Source: Burkholderia anthina (GTDB lineage Bacteria > Pseudomonadota > Gammaproteobacteria > Burkholderiales > Burkholderiaceae). From it: a DNA stretch of 64,000 bases. Under the pieces are notes generated by a model. The model searched no databases and had not been told where the DNA came from. It saw only the letters and a list, made by a program, of their open reading frames with translations. Shown here one piece after another: positions 40,901 through 47,721 of this stretch (position 1 is its first letter; each line of letters starts with the position of its first letter). The translations under genes and the position numbers were made by a program. The DNA lies in NCBI RefSeq assembly GCF_001547525.1, contig NZ_CM003768.1:1426001-1490000 (forward strand), in the 5' to 3' direction.

Positions 40901-43900
40901 ACGGCTGGCGGCGCCGTTCGAGGGGCGGTCGCGGGCGCGGGTGCCCAATCGGCGGCACCGGTGCATGGCGGCGCCTCAACACCGGTCGATCGGATCATTG
41001 CAAGCGCGACTGCGTTGAACGTGCTGAACAACCTGACGATTCCGCAGGGTGGCTTGTACCGACCGAATCCGTCGCCGAATGCGAGCTACGTGATCGAGAC
41101 GAATCCGGCGTTCACGAACCAGAAGAACTTCATTTCGAGCGACTACTTTTTTGGTCAGATCGGGGTTGACCTCACCCACATTCCGAAGCGCCTGGGTGAC
41201 GGCTTCTATGAGCAGCAGCTTGTACGCAATCAGGTGACGGCGCTGACGGGCCGCGCGGTATTGGGTCCTTACACGGATCTTCAGGGTATGTATCAGCAGC
41301 TTATGGCGGCGGGTGCAGCGCTGGACAAGCAACTCAATTTGCCGATTGGCGCGAGCCTGTCTCCCGAGCAGGTGTCGAAGCTGACCGGTAACGTGATCAT
41401 GATGGAAACGCGCGCGGTCGACGGTCAGTCGGTGCTCGTGCCGGTCGTGTATCTGGCACAGGCGAACCAGCAGAACGTCAATGGTCCGCTGATCACCGCC
41501 ACCGACATCGATCTGAAGGACGCGCAGAACTTCACGAACAGCGGCACGCTGAAAGCGGACAATTCGTTGTCGATTCAAGGCAAGCAGATTGACAACGCGT
41601 TCGGTGCGCTGCAAAGCGGCGGTCTGACGACATTGATAGCTGAAGGTAACGTTGATCTGACTTCGGCCAAGGTAAAGGCTGGCAATCTGTTGATCGGCGC
41701 AGGGGGCGACCTGATTCTTAATACCGCAGCCAAGACCGAGACGCAGGTGAGTCGTGACGGTGCGATCAGCGTTAAAACGACGCTTGGGCCGACGGCGAGT
41801 GTTGATGTGGCTGGCGATGCCGGGATCATCACCGGGGGGAACTTCCAGCAGAACGCCGGCAGCCTGACGGTGGGCGGCAATTTCGGCGCATTGATCGGCG
41901 GTGACTGGGATCTGGGCGCGGCGCAAACGGGAGAGCACAAGGTTGTTCAGCGCGCGAACGGTGTGTCGAATACCGATTTCAACCAATCTGCGGTCAGTTC
42001 GGTCAAGGTCGGAGGCGTGTCGGCAGTCGCCATCGCGGGTGATCTGACCTCGCACGGCGCACAGATCGAGCTGGGTAAGGGGGGCGCGATTGCCGCGCAG
42101 GGGAACATCTCTCTGTTGGCGGTAAGCGCGACCTCAAACTTGAACAGCAACAGTTCGGGTAGCGATAGCCACGGCAGCTACGCGGACACGCAACATGCGT
42201 CAGATCAGACGCTGACGGGTACCATGCTCAAGAGCGGCGATGCACTCAGCCTTTCATCGAGCAAGGACATTACGCTCAGCGGCAGCGCGCTGGTCCTCGA
42301 CAAAGGCAAGGCGACGCTGGATGCGAAGGGGGATGTAAATATCGGCGTCGCGACCGAGACGCACGAACTCAATTCGCACGAGAATCACAGTCACGGTAGC
42401 GTGGTCAGTAGCACGAAGGTGGCAAGCGGTCTTGACCAGGCCGACACAATCAGTCACGGTAGTCTGGTGTCGGCCGACAGCGTGTCGGTGAGAAGCGGGC
42501 ACGACATCAACGTGACCGGTAGTGCGGTTGCCGGAACGGGCGATGTCTCGCTGGACGCTGCGCGCCACGTGAATGTCCTTGCGGCGGAGGATCGGAGCGA
42601 TTCGTCGGCGTATTTCGACAAGAAACAATCGGGTGTGATGGGTTCCGGTGGTCTGGGCTTCACGATTGGTTCGGCCGAGCAAAAGGCGCAGTCGGATAAT
42701 CACGTGGTTACGCAAAGCCAGGACCGCAGCACGGTTGGTAGCGTGCGGGGCAACGTGTCGATCAAGGCCGGTGAAAACGTCCACATCGGTGGCAGCGACG
42801 TTACAGCGGGTAAGGCCGCAGGTGACACTAAGAACGCGACGGGCAATATCAAGATCGCAGGCCAGAATGTCACGATCGATCCGAGTGAGGACGACACACG
42901 AACCCACGACCAGCAGGAATCGAAGTCCAGCGGCTTGACGTTCGCGGTCACTGGTACGCCGTTCGATACGGTTCGTAATCTGAAAGACAACGCGTCAACC
43001 GGTAACGCATTCCAACGCGGGCAGAGCGTTGCGAACGAGATTGGCGCTAGCGCGCTTGATGTGCCGTCGATTTCCGTGACTTATGGTCGCAGCCAGAGCA
43101 AGAGCGTGATCGATACGTCGAACCAGACGCATGCCGGCAGCGCAATCCGAGGTGCGGGCAACGTTTCCGTGACCGCCACGGGCGGCGCGGAGCGCGACGC
43201 ACAGGGCAATGCGATTGACGGCGATATTAACGTGATCGGCTCGACGATCAGTGCAGGCGGCAAGACGCTGCTGGATGCAAACCGGAACGTGAACCTCACG
43301 GCTTCGACTGACCAGTATCAACAGAGCAACGCATCGAGTAGTTCGAGCACGAGTATTGCCCTCCTGTCGTCACCGAGCCTGGGCGATTTGGGGCGTTGGA
43401 TCAGTGGTACGGCGAACCATGGCGGCAACAGTCCCTCGCCGTACAACGCGAGCCGCAGTAGCTCAGACGGAAACATGTCGGAGACGCACCAGACGGCGAG
43501 CCTTGTCACTGGCGACAAGGTTGAAATCATCAGTCGAACGGGTGATGTGAACGTCGTCGGATCGGGGGTGAGCGGCACTCACGATGTGAAGGTGACAGCC
43601 GACAAAGGTGCGATCAACGTGCTCGCAGGCCTGGAGACGAGCGTGAGCCATCAAGAATCGAGCAGTCGCCAGATCGGCAGCCTTGGCAGCAATGGCACGT
43701 CAACGGGTTTCAGCGTCGGTGTGGCGAACAGCCATACGGTGCAGGATAGTGCGAGCCAGACGCAGAACACGATGCGCAGCCAGATCGCGAGCGCGAGCGG
43801 AAACGTAACGCTCGACGCGAAGAAGGATATTACGGTCGCGGGTTCTGACTTGATGGCGGGCAACGACCTGAAGCTCAAGGGCGAGAATGTCCACCTTGAC

Positions 43901-46555
43901 CCGGGCTCGGATACGACGCAAACGAGTATGAGCCAGCACTCGAGCCAGTTCGGCGTTAGCCTTGCGTTGGGCGGTGCCGTGGGTAATGCCGTGGCCGCGG
44001 TAAACCAGAGCATGCGAAACCCGGCGCGTGGTGGTGATGCGCGCCTTGGCGCGCTTGACAAGGCGCAGGCCGCGCTCTCGGTCTACGACGCGACCAAGGT
44101 GGCGGAGAACTTCAGTAATGGCAAGCCGACCGGGCAACCGCTCATAAAGGCGACGGTGAGCATCGGCGGTGGCACGAGCAGCAGTGAATCACGTAGCAGC
44201 TCGCTTGCGAACACCGGGAGCACGCTTACGGCAGGGCGGAACGTCGAGGTAATCGCCACGGGAAGCGGTGCAAAGGATGCGGACGGTTTTGCGGCGGACG
44301 GCAATATCGACGGTCGCGGCACGCGCATTACGGGCAAGAACGTGACACTCGACGCTGCGCGCGATATCAACCTGCAAAGCGCGAAGGATACGACGCAACT
44401 GTCGAGCAGCAACAGCAGTAGCGGCGGCAGCATCGGTCTCGGCGCGAGCCTTGGTGGACAGCAGAACGGCTTTACGCTCGAATTGGGCGCGAGTATGGCG
44501 CGTGGTAACGCGAACGGTCAGAGCGTGACGAACCGCGATACGGTGGTGTCGGCAAGCGATACCCTTACATTGAAGAGTGGTCGCGATACGAATCTGCGCG
44601 GAGCTGAAGCGACGGGCAATCGTGTTGTCGCGGACGTGGGTCACGATCTGAACATCCAGAGCCAGCAGGATACGGCGACGTATGACAGCAAGCAGACGAG
44701 CGGCGGATTCCAGGCAAGCATCTGTGTGCCGCCGTTCTGCTACGGCCAGACGGTTAGCGGTAGCGCGAGCGCGAGCCAGGAGAACGTCAAAGCGAACTTC
44801 GCTTCGGTCAACCAGCAAAGCGGGATATTTGCAGGCAGCGGGGGTTATGACGTCAACGTCGGGAACCATACGCAGCTCGATGGTGGGGCGATCATTGCCA
44901 CGGCAAGTCCCGACAAGAACAGCCTGTCCACGCAGACGCTCGGCTATACGAACATCGAAAACAAGGCGAGCTATTCGGGCGAGTCGGTCGGCTTCAGCGC
45001 GAGCGGTGGTGTGGGTAACAGTTCGTCCAAGGGTATCAATCTGAATACGCCAGTCACCCAATCCGGGCCAGTCGGGCGGGGACCGGTGACGCCGAACGGT
45101 TTGGGGCCCAGTGGGTTCTCGTCGGCGGGTACCAGCAGCGACGTGACGGGAACGACCTACGCAACGGTGAGTCCGGGCAAGATCACGGTTCGCGGTGATG
45201 CGGGTACGGATCATGACAGTACGGAAGGGCTGAATCGCGATACGTCGATTGCGAACGGGGCAGTGCAGAACACGTTCGACGCGCAGAAGGTGCAGAACGA
45301 TATTGCAGTGCAGCAGGCAGCCGGTCAGGTCGGCATGCGGGTCGTCGGCGAGATCGGGAAGTACATGACGGATAAGGCAGCGGCCGCTGTAAAAACGGCC
45401 GATGCCGAGTTGAAGGCCGCCGAGAAATCGGGTGATCCGGTGGCGATTGCGACGGCCAAGGTCAATCTCGATTCAGCCAATCAGCAGTATGCGATGTGGA
45501 ACGAGGACAGTGCGAGCCGTACGATCGCGCACGCGGTCGTAGCGGGGGGCGCTGCTGCGCTCGGCGGAGGTAACGTGGCCGGTGCAGTTGGCGGCACGCT
45601 GGCGGGCGACTACGCTAGGAAAGAAGTCGGGCAACTCACGAACGATACGCTCGGAGGGACGCTGCTGACGAACGTTGTAGCGGGTGCGGCTGGTGCAGCA
45701 GCAGGCGGAGCGATCGGCGGCGCGTCGGGGGCAATTAGCGGTGGGGGTGGTGCGTTGAGTGCCGACATGTACAATCGGCAATTGCACCCTGACGAAAAGG
45801 CCGCCATTGCGAAGAAATCAAATGGAGATAAAGATTTAGAAAACGAATTGACGCGTGCGGCCTGTTACGTAGTTCAATGCTGGGCGGAATTTACTCCAAA
45901 TAGTGCGCAATATCGGGAAAATTTCGTTTCTATTGTTGAGGCTGAGAATCTCAAATCTCAGATTGATTGGGTCGTGGAACAGCAGAGCCGAGGTTTGTTT
46001 GTTTATTCTGAAAGTCAAAGGTATGTCGACAACGTAAAGTCGAATCTGATCGCGCCGGCGAAGGATGTGGTCAAAGTTGCTACGGGAACCATAGCGACTA
46101 CGACTGGACTTGGCCTCTGTTCCGCGACGGGCGTTGGGTGTATTGCTGGCGGGCCGATGGCCGCAATGGGAGCAAGTGATATAACAGAAGGGGGGACAGG
46201 CTTGTATCGCTTCTATTTCGGGGACGGGGCGGTAGGATACAATCCGCTGAAAAGCGCTGCTACGACGGTATTCCCCCAATGGGGCGAGGTTGGATACGAT
46301 GTTGTCAACTTCGTTGTTAGTCTTGGCGCTCTTTCTGCGCCGCAGGTGCTTAACGTTGGCCTTGCAGATGGACTTGGACGTGCCAAGTCTATGTTCGGCG
46401 TAACTGTCCCGGCGTTTAATAACGTTAAATTGTTGCCGCTTACAAAAATGCCGTTACCTGGAGTAAATCAGCCGGCAATGCTAATTGGTGTTGGGGCAAA
46501 AGGTGCTGCAGTCTATACCGGCGTGTCGAATGCGAAAGGGGGTGAAGGAAAGTGA
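34919..46555 (+). CDS. cdiA: Contact-dependent inhibition exoprotein CdiA (BcpA) with DUF4225-like toxin end
   Basis: 3878-residue TpsA effector of a contact-dependent growth inhibition system. An extended signal region (MNKNHYRLVFSRVRGMLVAV, hydrophobic core about 50-66, cleavage near ATA72) precedes the TPS domain with NPAGI at 181-185. A long beta-helical FHA-1 region follows and includes 189-residue tandem repeats (36990-38880). A Tyr/Gly/Pro-rich, Cys-containing insert (about residues 1670-2030) is the likely receptor-binding region. A conserved segment at about 2074 (FFGQIGVDLTHIPKRLGDGF) and FHA-2 repeats follow. The pretoxin region ends in ADMYNRQLHPDEKAAI (from residue 3615), the Burkholderia counterpart of VENN. 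The final ~255 residues are the variable toxin; VATGTIATTTGLGLCSATG and ASDITEGGTGLYRFYFG resemble DUF4225. Base composition drops sharply at about 45800, where the toxin cassette begins. Confidence 0.93.
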   Translation: MNKNHYRLVFSRVRGMLVAVEETASRTGKTNTGETRRVAERGGEHHPAAKFALRVAAFGALVAAGMNPIWATAQIVGGGAHAPAVVQTPNGLPQVNINKPSAGGVSLNTYNQFDVQKSGAILNNAPTIVNTQQAGYINGNPNLSAGQAARIIVNQVNSTAASQIRGYVEIAGSRAEIVLANPAGIVVDGGGFINTSRAVLTTGVPQFGADGSLTGFNVNRGLVTVQGAGLDTSNVDQTDIIARAVQANAAIYAKNLNVIAGANQVNHDTLATTPIAGDGPAPAVAIDVAQLGGMYANRVFLVGNSSGVGVANAGTIAAQAGDLTLQSDGRLVLTGKTTASGNLAMSASGGIQNSGTTYAQQSLSANSATDFTNSGTLAAQQNAAINAGSVNSTGTLGAGVNNDGSVAHSGDLNLIVSGQLTAIGQNVAGGNASLTSGSVNLAGSQTAANGNLSLNATAGDVNLSNATTSAQGAIQANASGTVINDHGSLSSGNGTTLTGGNLSNQGGKISSQGALSVNVAGRIANQSGELVSERTVDVRGGAIANNQGTVQSAAGMTVAGASLDNTAGRMTSLNSDGLSVTTSGQLTNAAGTTANGAQGGVIGGNGDVTVHGGNVANHGTMTSNTNLHVSGRAIDNSSGALQATQTVAVDAGAHLINNGGSIVAQTAELTGTALDNSAGAVKADKMSLNATDLVNHGGTITQIGTGAMSVNVSGTLDNSNGGTLQTNSTDLTLAPASLVNDGGKITHAGTGALTLGNGTGSVSNVGGTIASNGRVVERSAKLNNTSGSITGQTGLSATVGSVLNNTNGKLLSNTDLGMTSGTLANDGGRIGATTNAVIHTGSMTNLSGSVSASNVSVTADSTLDNNGGKLEANQLALTTPNLTNHGGTITQYGSSAMAVNVSGTLDNSAAGVIQTNSTDLMLTPASLVNDGGTITHAGTGTLAIGNGAGSMSNVGGSIVSNGRVIAQSGSLNNTSGAINGQAGVTATIAGVLNNTNGKLLSSTDLAVSSGTLTNDRGQLGASANAMIHTGSMSNLNGSIVAPNLSVMADSTLDNNDGSLEANQLALSASNLTNHGGTITQLGSSAMAVNVSGTLDNSNGGTLQTNSTDLTLSPASLVNDGGTITHAGSGMLTLGNATGSVSNVGGSIASNGRVVEHSATLNNTSGLINGKSGLTATVGNVLNNTNGKLQSRADLGVFSGTLTNDGGQIGASTNASIHTGSMTNQSGSVSASSLSVTAGSTIDNSRGKLEANQLALTAPNLTNHGGTITQYGSSAMAVNVSGSLDNSAAGVIQTNSTDLTLAASQLNNAGGTITHAGTGTLTIEPGNGASALNNAGGTIVTKGQAVVDASSWDNSNGILAAQGGVTATVAGDVNNAQGLVRAGASLSLTNGGALVNQAGHVQAGQATAGDTSTLAVHSGSVNNADGAITDLGTGAMTVQSGSQVTNSRAGNVSGMGAITGNGDVTISATSISNTQGGELSGASLHVQGTILDNSGGQIGSVANSSGDVDVTTSAALTNTNGHISATHDLAITAPTLQGGGAYSAAHDVRVNLQGDYTTTPGTQFNVGNDLTFALPGTFTNNAGFQTINGLNINAASIVNSGALSAGGLLHTQSSNLSNTGSLVGGSVSLNATGTVSNVGPTALIGASDSNGKLEILAHDIENRDDTTATDSMPTTAIFGMGKVVLAGGKDASGNYTNAALVNNSSALIQSGSDMELHADKVTSTRRVMSTTGSTSNVDPAVLAQYGISLSGCAAYFAGNCTGQTSYGIRSDNLTPDMSDVLLKQPGGMYIEPPHGGQWNSSYQYTTYTGTAVANTVTALSPAAQIVSGGKIDASSTGTLQNYWSSITAVGNLHLPQNYDGNGWAATGQQAPTVTVTYSGQYHYNNYDNSEHNWQLPFGDATFVTSRPGGYTQVAPADVKTYKLPGYDSTLGSNGTISGTGVSINNTAGNASLPSLGLLPGQSVTGLTPVSLNGAATGSGVTVTPATLNGNATASATAGGAVRGAVAGAGAQSAAPVHGGASTPVDRIIASATALNVLNNLTIPQGGLYRPNPSPNASYVIETNPAFTNQKNFISSDYFFGQIGVDLTHIPKRLGDGFYEQQLVRNQVTALTGRAVLGPYTDLQGMYQQLMAAGAALDKQLNLPIGASLSPEQVSKLTGNVIMMETRAVDGQSVLVPVVYLAQANQQNVNGPLITATDIDLKDAQNFTNSGTLKADNSLSIQGKQIDNAFGALQSGGLTTLIAEGNVDLTSAKVKAGNLLIGAGGDLILNTAAKTETQVSRDGAISVKTTLGPTASVDVAGDAGIITGGNFQQNAGSLTVGGNFGALIGGDWDLGAAQTGEHKVVQRANGVSNTDFNQSAVSSVKVGGVSAVAIAGDLTSHGAQIELGKGGAIAAQGNISLLAVSATSNLNSNSSGSDSHGSYADTQHASDQTLTGTMLKSGDALSLSSSKDITLSGSALVLDKGKATLDAKGDVNIGVATETHELNSHENHSHGSVVSSTKVASGLDQADTISHGSLVSADSVSVRSGHDINVTGSAVAGTGDVSLDAARHVNVLAAEDRSDSSAYFDKKQSGVMGSGGLGFTIGSAEQKAQSDNHVVTQSQDRSTVGSVRGNVSIKAGENVHIGGSDVTAGKAAGDTKNATGNIKIAGQNVTIDPSEDDTRTHDQQESKSSGLTFAVTGTPFDTVRNLKDNASTGNAFQRGQSVANEIGASALDVPSISVTYGRSQSKSVIDTSNQTHAGSAIRGAGNVSVTATGGAERDAQGNAIDGDINVIGSTISAGGKTLLDANRNVNLTASTDQYQQSNASSSSSTSIALLSSPSLGDLGRWISGTANHGGNSPSPYNASRSSSDGNMSETHQTASLVTGDKVEIISRTGDVNVVGSGVSGTHDVKVTADKGAINVLAGLETSVSHQESSSRQIGSLGSNGTSTGFSVGVANSHTVQDSASQTQNTMRSQIASASGNVTLDAKKDITVAGSDLMAGNDLKLKGENVHLDPGSDTTQTSMSQHSSQFGVSLALGGAVGNAVAAVNQSMRNPARGGDARLGALDKAQAALSVYDATKVAENFSNGKPTGQPLIKATVSIGGGTSSSESRSSSLANTGSTLTAGRNVEVIATGSGAKDADGFAADGNIDGRGTRITGKNVTLDAARDINLQSAKDTTQLSSSNSSSGGSIGLGASLGGQQNGFTLELGASMARGNANGQSVTNRDTVVSASDTLTLKSGRDTNLRGAEATGNRVVADVGHDLNIQSQQDTATYDSKQTSGGFQASICVPPFCYGQTVSGSASASQENVKANFASVNQQSGIFAGSGGYDVNVGNHTQLDGGAIIATASPDKNSLSTQTLGYTNIENKASYSGESVGFSASGGVGNSSSKGINLNTPVTQSGPVGRGPVTPNGLGPSGFSSAGTSSDVTGTTYATVSPGKITVRGDAGTDHDSTEGLNRDTSIANGAVQNTFDAQKVQNDIAVQQAAGQVGMRVVGEIGKYMTDKAAAAVKTADAELKAAEKSGDPVAIATAKVNLDSANQQYAMWNEDSASRTIAHAVVAGGAAALGGGNVAGAVGGTLAGDYARKEVGQLTNDTLGGTLLTNVVAGAAGAAAGGAIGGASGAISGGGGALSADMYNRQLHPDEKAAIAKKSNGDKDLENELTRAACYVVQCWAEFTPNSAQYRENFVSIVEAENLKSQIDWVVEQQSRGLFVYSESQRYVDNVKSNLIAPAKDVVKVATGTIATTTGLGLCSATGVGCIAGGPMAAMGASDITEGGTGLYRFYFGDGAVGYNPLKSAATTVFPQWGEVGYDVVNFVVSLGALSAPQVLNVGLADGLGRAKSMFGVTVPAFNNVKLLPLTKMPLPGVNQPAMLIGVGAKGAAVYTGVSNAKGGEGK
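36990..38880 (+). repeat. 567-bp tandem repeats within cdiA
   Basis: The landmark AACCAYGGYGG (NHGG) recurs at 37001, 37568, 38135 and 38702, exactly 567 bp (189 codons) apart. Three units are close copies and the fourth diverges after about 170 bp. Units share HGGTITQ, LDNS, LVNDGG, THAG, NNTNGKL and IHTGSM. Confidence 0.85.
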
Positions 46556-46779
46556 GGGGTAGCATGATTGAAAGAATTAGGGAAGTTGTTTTTATTATTT
46601 CAGTATCGTTTGGGACGGGTATTTTTTGGTCTTTTTTGATTTCGGGGGTGGTCAGGTACGCTTTTGGAGTTGATGAGAATAAGGTTCTTTTATTTTTGGG
46701 GTTTCCTGTATTTTTTGTCTATTTTTTTTGGTGTTGTTGTGCATTAAATAAAATTTTACGGAAAGCGAGGGGTGGTTAA
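46552..46779 (+). CDS. cdiI: Candidate CDI immunity protein (two-helix membrane protein)
   Basis: 75-residue protein whose GTG start overlaps the cdiA stop (GTGA); an ATG at 46564 preceded by AGGGG is an alternative. Two hydrophobic segments (about 12-31 VVFIISVSFGTGIFWSFLIS and 44-63 KVLLFLGFPVFFVYFFWC) are followed by a basic tail, KILRKARGG, so it is probably an inner-membrane protein with both ends inside. Its place directly after the toxin end makes it the cognate immunity protein, and a membrane location suits a toxin that acts on the membrane. Codon use is AT-rich, like the toxin end. The family is not recognised. Confidence 0.7.
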   Translation: MRGSMIERIREVVFIISVSFGTGIFWSFLISGVVRYAFGVDENKVLLFLGFPVFFVYFFWCCCALNKILRKARGG

Positions 46780-46895
46780 CGTATTTCGGCTGCTTGTCGT
46801 GGTGCATAGCCACGTATGCAGTCGATAGCGATCTGTTGGGCGAGATCGCGTAAGTGGTCTACGGGCAGAATCAAGGATTCGAGGGCAAATGAAAA
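46776..46895 (-). pseudogene. Possible fragment of an unidentified protein on the minus strand
   Basis: A 39-codon minus frame bounded by stops on both sides reads smoothly and includes LILPVDHLRDLAQQIAIDCI and RGYAPRQAAEIR. It has no start codon. The source family is not recognised; a mobile-element or toxin-cassette remnant is possible, and chance is not excluded. Confidence 0.2.
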
Positions 46896-47129
46896 TCAAG
46901 AAGCGGCTGCCGGCGTTGATGTCGCTCCGGGTATAGTGAACGTGACTACTGAGTCTGCGGCGTTCACGTAATCGTCGTCGTTTCCGTCAAGAATGGCGGG
47001 GCTTGCATTCGAGATGTATGGCCGCTCGGCGTTGTATTTGCATATTCTATCCAGTGAGTGCTCTGCAGATCGCATTAACTGGAAGAGGCGTGATTATCCA
47101 TCTATGAGATCAATGCATTCGGTAGTGCT
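46780..47129. other. 350-bp cassette-junction debris between two immunity genes
   Basis: Holds, in order, the minus-strand fragment just described, a decayed copy of the cdiB start (46889-46936), and a short AT-richer frame that overlaps the next immunity gene (46993-47133). No intact gene is present. Confidence 0.5.
46889..46936 (+). pseudogene. Decayed duplicate of the cdiB 5' end
   Basis: Reads MKIKKRLPALMSLRV and stops; the real cdiB at 48604 starts MKIKKRLAALPITALVSLGV. The DNA matches in ATGAAAATYAAGAAGCGGCT and again after an apparent small deletion. The leader just before each copy also shares a GAATCA motif. It marks where cdiB once began before more cassettes accumulated. Confidence 0.65.
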
Positions 47130-47133
47130 ATGA
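46993..47133 (+). pseudogene. Short frame overlapping the second immunity gene, probable toxin-tail remnant
   Basis: 46 residues from MAGLAFEMYGRSALYLHILS to RDYPSMRSMHSVVL. Its stop overlaps the start of the next gene (ATGA), just as cdiA overlaps its own immunity gene. It lacks a recognisable domain and is probably the 3' end of a displaced toxin. Confidence 0.35.
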
Positions 47134-47594
47134 ATAGAATATGTGATCTTTACTTGCCCGTGGGGTCGACGTCGGTTGACATCAGGTTTATCAGACTTTT
47201 TGATTCTGGATTCTTGTATGATGCCGGGCACTCGTATAGTGGCTTCATAAACGTGAACGTTTCTAGGGTAAAGTTGGTTTCGGTTGTGTCTGAGTTGCGA
47301 AAAAAAGAGGTTTTGTCTTTTAGTGTTCCTGTGGAATACCGGGATGGCAAGATCGTTGATGTTCGCGAAGCAATGGAAATTGCGGAGAATTATGCGAAGT
47401 CGATTGGTTGCTTAATAGTCGGAGCGTCGCCTCGATCGGGATTTGCGCCTTTATTTTGGGTGTTCGATATTGCAAGCAAAGAAGGGGGTATTGATAAAGT
47501 GGGAGGAGTAGTGATGGTGGATAAACTGGATGGTCACGTTTGGACGATGGCTGAGTACGAGGAGTATATGTACGACTACAACAACGTGTTTTGA
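47130..47594 (+). CDS. Imm35-like orphan immunity protein
   Basis: 154-residue cytosolic protein, AT-rich. The C-terminal half (REAMEIAENYAKSIGCLIVG, FAPLFWVFDIAS, VVMVDKLDGHVWTMAEYEEY) has the shape of the Imm35/YrhB-like immunity families: an AhhIAxxY helix, a WxF strand, then a hVDKxDGxV strand. It is the second of three unrelated immunity-like genes between cdiA and cdiB and has no intact toxin partner here. Assignment to Imm35 is by eye only. Confidence 0.6.
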   Translation: MNRICDLYLPVGSTSVDIRFIRLFDSGFLYDAGHSYSGFINVNVSRVKLVSVVSELRKKEVLSFSVPVEYRDGKIVDVREAMEIAENYAKSIGCLIVGASPRSGFAPLFWVFDIASKEGGIDKVGGVVMVDKLDGHVWTMAEYEEYMYDYNNVF

Positions 47595-47678
47595 TTCCAT
47601 TGAGATTGCTTGCCCCGATGGGTACTAAGATGTTGTTGTGAGAATTGGTCACTGTGCCTTGTTGATAGGCCGCAAAAA

Positions 47679-47714
47679 ATGGACAAACTTGCTGTTCCTG
47701 TAAAGATTGAATGA
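47679..47714 (+). pseudogene. Possible toxin-tail remnant before the Imm49-like gene
   Basis: A short frame ending MDKLAVPVKIE overlaps the region where the next gene starts, the same geometry as the other toxin/immunity junctions. It is open back to 47604 but has no recognisable domain. Confidence 0.2.
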
Positions 47715-47721
47715 GTGTGAT

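Noticed and set aside
35234..41000. Several long minus-strand frames opposite cdiA
   Set aside because: They follow the 567-bp repeat of the plus frame and have no start signals or domains; shadows.
45761..45800. Search for the VENN motif of enterobacterial CdiA
   Set aside because: Absent; the protein has the Burkholderia-type MYNRQLHPDE junction instead.
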